From positions 13,780,110-13,844,109 of the forward strand of contig OU452227.1 of NCBI GenBank assembly GCA_911728455.2: a DNA stretch of 64,000 nucleotides. The letters run 5' to 3'. This stretch comes from Marthasterias glacialis (lineage: Eukaryota > Echinodermata > Asteroidea > Forcipulatida > Asteriidae). Positions 56,872 to 64,000 of this stretch are shown in pieces; within the stretch, counting starts at the first letter, position 1; each line of letters starts with the position of its first letter. A model generated the notes under the pieces. That model made no database searches. It worked only from the letters and a program-made list of their open reading frames with translations, and was not told the DNA's origin. Made by a program: the position numbers and the translations under genes.

Positions 56872-57096
56872 TTGCACAGACACGCCAAGAACAACTCTCA
56901 GCCAATGATAGGTCTTCCTTTGATCTCAGTGAGGGCGCTATTTGAGCTGGCGATGCATATGCAAGGGTCTATTAGCAACTACAAAGAGTTATTGACACAA
57001 TATAAGCTCCGTCTCAGCATCTACAGGTTTTTAGACGACCCATTCGATTTTAAATTTCTTTTGAAAACTGATTTGCTTGCATCTGCTTATTTGTAA
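56872..57096 (+). other. Isolated open frame, probably chance
   Basis: A 74-codon ATG frame lies in the intron between exons 56017 and 57257, on the opposite strand. Its product (ISVRALFELAMHMQGSISNY...) looks moderately coding. I see no splice or promoter support. Confidence 0.15.
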
Positions 57097-57256
57097 TCTT
57101 CTTTCACTCATTAATTATTTTGTTGTACTATGCTCTTAGAGGATTTTGCATTAGGCACTTGTCTATTATTATTATTAGGTTGTTATAGATGTTCCTCCCT
57201 CAACCGTTATGTAATTATGCACAGTGGAAATGGCAGAGGGAAGCTACATCTTGTAC

Positions 57257-57343
57257 CTGTACTCGATCTCTGTAGTCTTTGACCAGTTTCTCTTGATGGT
57301 GGCTGCAGTTTGATCACATCACTTGATCCTCTTTGAGTGGTTA
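57257..57343 (-). CDS. Gene exon (87 nt)
   Basis: Acceptor TTTCCTATTTAG, 87 open nt, donor ACAG/GTACAA (weaker than the others). The product begins TTQRGSSDVIKLQPPSRETG and ends QRLQRSST. Phase matches its neighbours at both ends. Confidence 0.6.
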
Positions 57344-58291
57344 CTAAATAGGAAATACAAACCAAACAATTTGACTTGATTTATCATCCAAAACCAGCCA
57401 ACTATTTACAGTGGTTACTTGGTTGGTTACGTGGGTTTGCCTTTTCTGAACTTTTGGACCATTGACTCTTTCTTTTGTCTCTTAAGCAACCCCAGCAAGA
57501 AATCTCAAAAATGTGAGGTTAAGTTAACAGCGTAATGCAGACATGTGCAGTAATTAGACAGGGATTAGTTGGTGTGTATGCATTGCAGTGCCCATGCGAT
57601 AGTGCCAGCACAAACAACAATTTGGCAGAAAAAACAAACAGAACTTTATGTATGAGGCCCCTTCACACTATGAAAAATCTCCTTGTTGGACACGGGTCTG
57701 ATCCATGTAAGTTTGACAGACCTTTTCACACTACAACATTTCAATCCAACGTTGACCCGCGTACAGCGCTCAATCCGTCTCGAAACCAACCCTGGTTGGG
57801 GGGTAGGTTGAGAGCTCTCGATCTGTGTCGAAAATTCCAACAAGTGTCGAGAGCCGTAGTGTGAACACTCCAGGGTTAATTTTTGATTTGTGTTTAGTGC
57901 ATGGCACCATCAGTAATGCAGTATAGGAGTTTTTCGCTTAGCTATGTGTAGGACCCTGGCAATGTAAACAATTGCACAATACATGGGTTGAAAGCTGATT
58001 TCACGAAAAGCTAGTGTGAAAGCAAAGCGGTTTTGAACCCTGTTGTCAATACGAAGAGGGAGACCATTTGCTCTAAGATTAATGATGCCACTTTTACGGG
58101 ATACCATAATTGAGTGGCACGTCAAGTGGATAGGCCACAAGCCTCATTAAAATCTCTCATATTATGGGAGATTATCTTGCCACAATTCCAGGGGTTTTGA
58201 TCGAGCCAACCTCGGTACAAAAAAAAAGGAGGGGCGAGATCAATTACCCCCCTGGGAACGAGGTTGCCTGTTGCTACTAATACTATATGAA

Positions 58292-59116
58292 GTGTCATGG
58301 CCGAGTGGTCTAATTGCACCAGACTCAAGCAGACTCAAGTTCTGGTGTTGTCGGAAAGTGGGCTCCCGTTGAATCCTGGTCATGACACTTGAGCAAGACA
58401 CTTACAATTGCTTCTCTTCATCCAGGGGTAAATGGGTACCTGTGAGGGCAGAGATGGTTCTTGTGATCGATTCAGTTGATGCGCGACAAACTTGGCAGCA
58501 CAGGCTGTATAGACCGATCTTTTTTTAAGCAAATGCTGCACGCAACGTCGCCATTGCTGGGACGCTGGCGGTGCAAAGGTTTTGTACACAAAGACAAGAA
58601 AAAAAGTGTCGTCTGTTTCAATTTTTATGCGAATTAAGTGTCTTCCTCAATAACACATTTTCCCTGACAAGACAGCATGAAATAATGATGTAAAACATAC
58701 TAAAATATTTGCAACTAAACAGAAAGTGAATACTGAAATTCTGACAAAAAAAAACTTGCTGATGTAATGCATTATACCTGACCATGCATTTTCTGTGTCT
58801 ATCACACTTAAACTCACCTATTGTCTCTGTGGCATTTTCAGGATTCAGTTTCTGTTTAGGTTCAAATATTTATGGTCAGTGTTCTACACGGTTATGTCAT
58901 GCTGTTCTGTAAGGGATATTGAATAAATCGCTGAGGAACTAAATCGGACTAAAAAAGATCAGTCTACACTCCCAAAGGGAGCTGAGATGGTTTAAGGAAT
59001 AAAATTACTGGCCCAATAGTTGGGGTAACAATGTTCATGCACAATGAGCTGTCATGAGCATCAAGAATGAGAGATATAAGTGTCCATTATTATTATTATT
59101 ATTATTAATAATCCCT
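58292..59116 (+). mobile_element. tRNA-headed SINE split by another element
   Basis: The head at 58292-58390 (TGGCCGAGTGGTCTAATTGC, with an internal repeat of GACTCAAG) and body to 58511 continue after a gap at 58965 with 'cactcccaaagggagctgag' and an (ATT)n tail to about 59112. The SINE at 10926 shows the joined form ('gctgtatactacctagg'). Confidence 0.75.
58512..58964. mobile_element. 453-bp TA-flanked insertion within the SINE
   Basis: TA at 58510-58511 and 58965-58966 flanks inverted ends GACCGATCTTTTTT and AAAAAAGATCAGTC (13 of 14 pairing). This fits a Tc1/mariner-type MITE younger than the SINE. No coding capacity. Confidence 0.75.
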
Positions 59117-59168
59117 GTTGAAACCAGTGCAGTATTTAAGACCAGCTAATGAAGAGCCTGCTACGTAC

Positions 59169-59198
59169 CATTTACTAAAGATTCTGAGACACAACAAT
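59169..59198 (-). CDS. Gene microexon (30 nt)
   Basis: Acceptor CTATTTCTATTGCAG, 30 open nt encoding CCVSESLVN between split codons, donor AAATG/GTACGT. The length is a multiple of three and the phase fits the next exon. Microexons are hard to prove by eye. Confidence 0.45.
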
Positions 59199-59289
59199 CT
59201 GCAATAGAAATAGAAAACTAAATAAAATTCTTCACATAAGAAGCTTAGCATGGTGTCAGACATAAGAACTGTGTAGGTTTATGGTTTTC

Positions 59290-60080
59290 TTTACCAGTAG
59301 CCACCGGATGCCATGTATTAATGAAAACATTTTCTGGGCCAGCAAACGGATGACGTGAATTTTTGTGGTTTGTGTGAAATTTCAAGCCTGGAACAAAAGA
59401 GCACCCATTCCACTACGAAGAGTGCGCAGAGCATGCATGCGCCGCGCAACGCTTCGTTTAACAAGTCGGCGCCGCATGCCATAAAGACACGAAAATATTG
59501 TCAGAGCCAGTAAACAGGCAAAGTGTAAACCTGCCATTGTGTAAAACCGGAATACCGGAACAAAGGTCAGCTGGACATCTTTGTTTTGGAGTGTGCACAG
59601 AGCATGCAATGGCCAGGAAATGCTTCGTTTCACCCACACAAAGATGACCGATGGGGATGAATATTTCGCCTATTTTGCCCATTGTGTGGGGGTTATTGTG
59701 TTATCCCTGATTCCAGACCTTTGTCTTTTTGTTCCAAGAAGAGGATTATGTGGCATCGAGAGGCTTCTACAGTACCATTGTTTATTCATTGCATTTAGGC
59801 TCAATGGAGGTAAGTCCAAGTGAACCGAGTTTCCAGCCTTAGTTCCGGATGTATGACCAATCCTAAGTCATGGCACACAGCCGAGGTTTTGACATTTTCT
59901 CGAGAAGCATAAAATTTAAGTGCTTCAAAGAGAATCTTTGTTCTCTTGGCTTTGTCAAGTCAAGGTTTCTTTGTGCCAGCGGTACTCTCAAAGAAAAATG
60001 ATTCCGGCAATTAGGAGAAAATAATCCCATCAGGCTGTATGGGAAAAAAAATTGAAGATTCCTGGTGGGAACTTGCTAGA
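59290..60080 (+). repeat. Dispersed repeat R2, copy 2
   Basis: It is co-linear with copy 1 (45700-46270), with additional sequence near 59390-59560. It contains CAATGGAG/GTAAGTCC, a donor-like motif also present in the other copies (less exactly), so R2 may carry an exon border. Confidence 0.85.
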
Positions 60081-60309
60081 CAAATTTGTCACAAGCAGGG
60101 AGGGGTCCGGACCCCTGGAACCAGTCTATTTAAACAGGTTTAAAATAACTCTCATTTATGTTACTGCTGCTGTACCATACCTGTATCTATTGCCGGACAA
60201 TTCTGACCATAATCTGAATTATGAGTTAAAACACAAAAAACACAAATGTAAGTGATCTATATTGATAATGTAAGTTTTCATTAATCTTTGTTTTTCTTAA
60301 ACTTATAAT

Positions 60310-60598
60310 ACCCAGTTCTTATATATAGCACTTTATATCACCCCATGGGGTCTGAAAGCACTCAGTATTTTTCCCTACAAGGTATGCAGAGATACGATTT
60401 GAAGTATGAGACCTTTCCTTTACATAGCATCATGTAATGGTTTTACAAGATGCTGTGGTGCAGCTGATCTGCAGCTGATCAAACCAGGATTCTTTTACGT
60501 GCATTGCACAATACGACCAGGACTCGAACCCACACTCTGCTGATCAGAAACACCATAGCTCGAGTCCAGTGTTCTTTTCCGCTCGACCACGACCTGCC
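60310..60598 (-). mobile_element. tRNA-headed SINE, minus strand
   Basis: Read on the minus strand: GGTCGTGGTCGAGCGGAAAA, leucine-type head with GGGTTCGAGTCCTGG, then 'gtgcaatgcacgtaaaagaa' and the body ending near 'tgctatatataagaac'. It is the same family as the SINE at 30692. Confidence 0.8.
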
Positions 60599-60599
60599 A

Positions 60600-61640
60600 A
60601 TGTATTACTATTATTAAACTTTTGAATTGCTATCTATGAAGCCAGTACCGGTAAGAATCACTATTCAAGTTCACATAAAGTCAGACCCCAAAAATCTACA
60701 TTTCGCATCTTACAGTGTTTGGTAGCTACGTGTAAACACTAGAAATCTTTGCATTCTGACATGTTGCTTAGATTGGTATCAGGCCTCGGCGTCAGCAATG
60801 TCATCAGGGAAAAGGTATTCAAAATACTTGAGAGAATCATCTATCTATTTTTCCCCCAACTTTTGTTGCTTTTGAGTAGGACATGTTTTGTATGAGAGGA
60901 AAACAATCTTAAAATTAAGGTCAGTGGTGACATCTTGTGATAATATCTCTTATGAGCTGTGGTGGTTCTGAAAAGAAAGTTTCAGCGTGCACCCGGAAGA
61001 AGACTTGACATAACGAAAGTGTTAAATGGAAAAAGGGCGTAAGCAATGGGAGACTTTGGAACGATAGGCTGCAGCACTCGTCTTACCAGCTAAATTGCCA
61101 TTGTTTACGTAGTTATGAGCATAAAAATTGGTAACAGTTTTCAGCCCAGTTGCACACTGGGCGATGATTGAGAACTATAAAATATAGACTGCTTCTTCGG
61201 AAGAGATGGACATTGGACTGCCCAAGATGGGCTGCAGAGTGCTGCCCAGTCACCGGTCACGCCCGACTGGTTTATTGCAAAACAGCTCAACATAGTCAAT
61301 AATCACTACATATGCACACATTTCCGAGAACAATGAGAATACCTGGTTAGGTCTGCTGCCACCTATCATCCTCAAAAGGCTCCCATTCATATGCAAAATT
61401 GTGTTTCAAGATAACTGAGAGTGAAAGTTTGACCAGTTTTCTGCCATTCATAAGTCATTATAAAAAGTTTAAAATCTGCATGGAAATGGGAAGCATGTCT
61501 TTGGGGCAATTCTAGCAATTAAAATTCACCAGTAATGCCATGTTTTGTTTGAAGGAGTCTTAAGACCTTCTGCCCCAGCAACAGAATGGCGTAAGCAATA
61601 AAATGGCTCCAACAAAACAAAATAAGACCAGGCCTGATAC
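60600..61640. other. No gene recognised
   Basis: One good minus-strand acceptor (TTTCTTTTCAG near 60972) opens a short frame, but no donor follows. I see nothing else. Confidence 0.3.
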
Positions 61641-61664
61641 TTCACGGAGCCAATGGAGGCAATA

Positions 61665-61822
61665 GACCGATCCATTAAGCCCCGTCTCCTTACGAGTTGA
61701 CCAATAACAGCCGCGAAAGCTGATCACCATTAGTGCAAAGATCACCAAACGGCTGAAATGGTGATCAGATGTTACACTTTTGATTGGTCAATGAGAAATG
61801 GGCGGGGCTTAATGGATCGGTG
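61665..61822. mobile_element. Fold-back MITE, 158 bp, TA-flanked
   Basis: TA lies at 61663-61664 and 61823-61824. The ends pair over 19 bp (ACCGATCCATTAAGCCCCG and its complement), and further internal arms (CTGATCACCATT/AATGGTGATCAG) make most of it self-complementary. Flanking GGAGGCAA/TTGCCTCC belongs to the host repeat, as at about 48690. Confidence 0.85.
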
Positions 61823-61834
61823 TATTGCCTCCGA

Positions 61835-62160
61835 ACATTGCCTTGGTGCCCCTTTAGTAAGGAAAAACTGCCTTGCCCATACATTAAAGAAGAATGAGGC
61901 CTGACATGAAAAAAAAAATCATGTCATTGCAGTTACAGTGTTGCTTTCAAATATATATATATATAAAAAAAAACATTGTCAATGTGTCAATAAAAGTATG
62001 TGATGTATGCAGAAATTGACCAGTTCTATAGGCCTGAGTGATACATCATTGAGGTTATTGCCTTGGTGCCCTTAGAATGTTCCAATAGGAATTTACAATT
62101 TCCTCATAATGGTGCCCTTTATCAAGAAGAAAATGCCTTGGTGCCCTTGCCCTTTCAAGC
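61835..62160 (-). repeat. Short dispersed repeat ('gccttggtgccc' family)
   Basis: The motif GCCTTGGTGCCC occurs at about 61840, 62060 and 62130, with 'gaatgttccaataggaattt' and 'cctcataatggtgccc' between. This is the complement of the block at 48565-48720. An (AT)n run lies near 61951. Confidence 0.65.
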
Positions 62161-62285
62161 TCAAAGCAATCAGGCATGTATGACATTACCGGTACATTTT
62201 TATTTCTAGAATTACCAGACAAACATTTGTTGCGTGCCTGGAATATACCCAGATCGTCTTCAGGAGAATATATGGAAACACTGAG

Positions 62286-62466
62286 GCAGGCCTCGATCTT
62301 AAGAAAAATGGAGGCAGGCCTTTGCTGGCCAAATCAGAGAGATTGTACAAGGGCATGCTGGGCAAGTTGGTAGTGACAGTGCAATTTTACTGAAGGGCAT
62401 GCTGGCCAACTCGAAAGGGCATGAGGCCAATGGTCTCGGTTAAGATCAAGGCCTGCTGAGGTATTA
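62286..62466. mobile_element. 181-bp element with 17-bp inverted ends
   Basis: GCAGGCCTCGATCTTAA (62286-62302) pairs with TTAAGATCAAGGCCTGC (62450-62466), one mismatch. The repeated 'aagggcatgctgg' occurs inside. The open frame at 62176-62373 runs into it, so it is not called a gene. Confidence 0.65.
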
Positions 62467-62469
62467 CAA

Positions 62470-63545
62470 CACTGGTTCTTTTCGAATCACAGCTCACGGT
62501 GTCATAGCAAACCTTAAATCAGTGTTGCAGTCAAACACTTTTTGGCCGAGTGCCAAATACTGCCAAGTATAAAGGTGGCCAAGCAACTACTCAAGTTAGA
62601 CTTGAAATCAAGTGTGTAATTGAGCAGCTTTACATGAGCACCTGCCACGACGCACAGCACCATACAGTCCTAGTTGCGGGGCGGTGCACACACCCTCGAT
62701 CTCAATATGCGTGTGTTTTGCTCTAATTACAGACTTGAATAACTTGTACATGTACTTGTACTCAGCTTTGTACACAAGCTTTATATTTGCTACCAAAATT
62801 GGGTGGAGCAGTCTGATCGGTTAAGAGCTATGAAATTATGAACATGATACATCTTTCAGCCTATGCGCTTTACCAAATGGTTAGACAAGCTACCATTGGC
62901 CCTCTCTATGAAAACTGATGCATTTCAGCAATGTTGTATAGCCTTAATAAATATTAATCAGGAAACATGTTAGTCAAGTCGTTAGACACAGACCATGCGC
63001 TATGTACGACCTATAGCCTACAAACATCGCATGAACGAGGGCATGGATGGCACTGCTACATCTTAATTATTGACGGCGTTGACGGACAAAACATGACTTA
63101 GTAACGACTTTTGATCAAGTCTATACTCAAAATGAAGTACCGTGGAACCTTAAGCGTGAGAATATTGAACATTACTAATACTATTCTACTTAAATTAATA
63201 CCTTTTTTAGATGACTTCCCTTTGCACCAAGCTTTTGCCCTCAAAAAAATATTGTCTACAAAACACCATCTCCCTAAAAAATAAATAAAAAAAACCCAGA
63301 AATGTTATAAATGAAACCAACACCCTCAACTGCAAGGCTTGAATTATAAGAAAATATCCACTAGACACAGATTGTAGCTTTTTACTGGATGATAAATACT
63401 TTCTTAATTTAACATTTGATGAACAGTTAGACCTATTAGGAGGCTTGCACTTGAAAACTTTGCATCACATTTGTATTAAAAAGGATTTTGTTTAAAAAAA
63501 CACTAGACTGCAAGACATGTTAGGTTGTGATGTTTAAAAGCCCAG
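62470..63545. other. No feature recognised
   Basis: AT-rich DNA with short frames only. I see no splice-bounded open stretch and no repeat. Confidence 0.35.
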
Positions 63546-63549
63546 TGTT

Positions 63550-64000
63550 TAACCAGTTGGCGCCGGATGACCTGTTGACATGCAAATGTTTCCCCTGGCC
63601 TGAAAATGGTGGTCCTGTAAAGCAGCATTGTTTAATTTCATGCTACTGGAGCAAAGGTCAACCGGACATTCCACTGCTGAGCAGCACAGAACACGCACCG
63701 CTGTCTAATGCTTCGTTTTACCAAAGGTCTTGAATATTTTGGTGTTTTCTGGTTATTGAGAGGCGGTTTTTGTGTAATCGCCAAATAAAGAATTTTGTTC
63801 TTTTGTTCCAAAACGAGGATTACCAGACATACAAGTAGACAGGCTTCCACCATTATTTATTCATTGTATTTCAGCATAATGGAGGAAAGTCAGAGTGAGT
63901 CGGGAATCAAGCTATGGTTCCGTGTTTAGTACTTACTCCTATGCCGTAGGTAATGGCCAATGTTTTGCAATACACAGTGCCCGAATTAGACATATTCTTG
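63550..64000 (+). repeat. Dispersed repeat R2, copy 3, cut by the window end
   Basis: It matches copies 1 and 2 at 'gcaaaggtca', 'gttccaa..gaggatta', 'tttattcattgtatttca', and the donor-like motif after 'ataatggagg'. The most diverged of the three. Confidence 0.7.

Larger units (their letters stand above)
51833..59198 (-). other. Minus-strand multi-exon gene (partial), overall
   Basis: Seven predicted exons run from 59198 down to 51833. The first six are 30, 87, 114, 105, 93 and 66 nt, all divisible by three. Each begins with two bases and ends with one base of a split codon, so any subset can be joined without losing frame. The joined product is rich in Ser, Thr, Pro, Gln and Glu, with no predicted fold, membrane span or enzyme motif, so it probably forms a disordered tail or linker. 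Exon 55904-56017 contains LPSAPPEE, which includes a PSAP (late-domain type) motif, and TSLL. Start and final exons are not identified, and the protein family is unknown. Symmetric phase-1 exons are common in modular receptors, which is only a hint. Confidence 0.65.

Noticed and set aside
58800..58850. Additional exon of the disordered-protein gene (ATAG/GTGAGT donor)
   Set aside because: The donor is good, but no acceptor gives the required phase without a stop, and the site lies inside the 453-bp MITE.

Overview
The window looks like AT-rich intergenic and intronic DNA of an animal. The only genes I can see are split into short exons with GT-AG borders and pyrimidine-rich acceptors. tRNA-headed SINEs end in (ATT)n, and cut-and-paste elements leave TA, TTAA and 8-bp target duplications. 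The repeat style suggests a marine invertebrate deuterostome, possibly an echinoderm, but this is a guess from repeat style and not a match I could test. Most open frames here begin at non-ATG codons or lie in satellites and are not genes.

Layout. 0-9.4 kb: one good plus-strand exon (429-532), a possible plus-strand 3' terminal exon (8693-9004) with an AATAAA signal, and a long dispersed repeat (R1, copy 1) broken by a TA-flanked element (3771-5860) and a probable solo LTR (6504-8082). 9.7-17 kb: SINEs, a decayed DIRS-like RNase H fragment, a tandem duplication whose two copies carry different insertions, an 83-nt exon candidate (11917-11999), a piggyBac-like element (12038-13606), a hAT element (15031-15788) and a 374-bp tandem duplication. 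18.3-24.1 kb: almost pure tandem repeat, with a 25-bp minisatellite, a cluster of AGGTCA-type half sites, 108 near-perfect 23-bp units, three successive blocks of one heptamer that differ by single T-to-C steps, and a 9-bp array. 24.6-24.85 kb: six clustered palindromes.

25.0-34.0 kb: a tandem array of diverged segments of about 1.6 kb. Each carries a minus-strand exon-like core with acceptor, a conserved block around ATGGACCATGA, and a donor. A few cores are open and many contain stops. A minus-strand promoter or first-exon candidate lies upstream at 39.1-39.3 kb, inside R1 copy 2 (37.0-39.5 kb). 40.3-45.3 kb: a 66-bp minisatellite of roughly 60 units, split by a hAT-like insertion. 45.7-51 kb: dispersed repeats, a second copy of the TA-flanked element with a piggyBac-type MITE inside it, and a short plus-strand first-exon candidate (50791-50865).

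51.8-59.2 kb holds the best-supported gene, on the minus strand. Six exons of 30, 87, 114, 105, 93 and 66 nt are all multiples of 3 with matching phase, followed by one of 65 nt. They encode a Ser/Thr/Pro/Gln-rich, probably disordered protein segment. Between 52.5 and 54.0 kb one exon type exists as about six tandem copies, two intact and the rest missing a donor or reading frame. 59.2-64 kb holds dispersed repeats, SINEs and two small MITEs; I see no convincing gene there.
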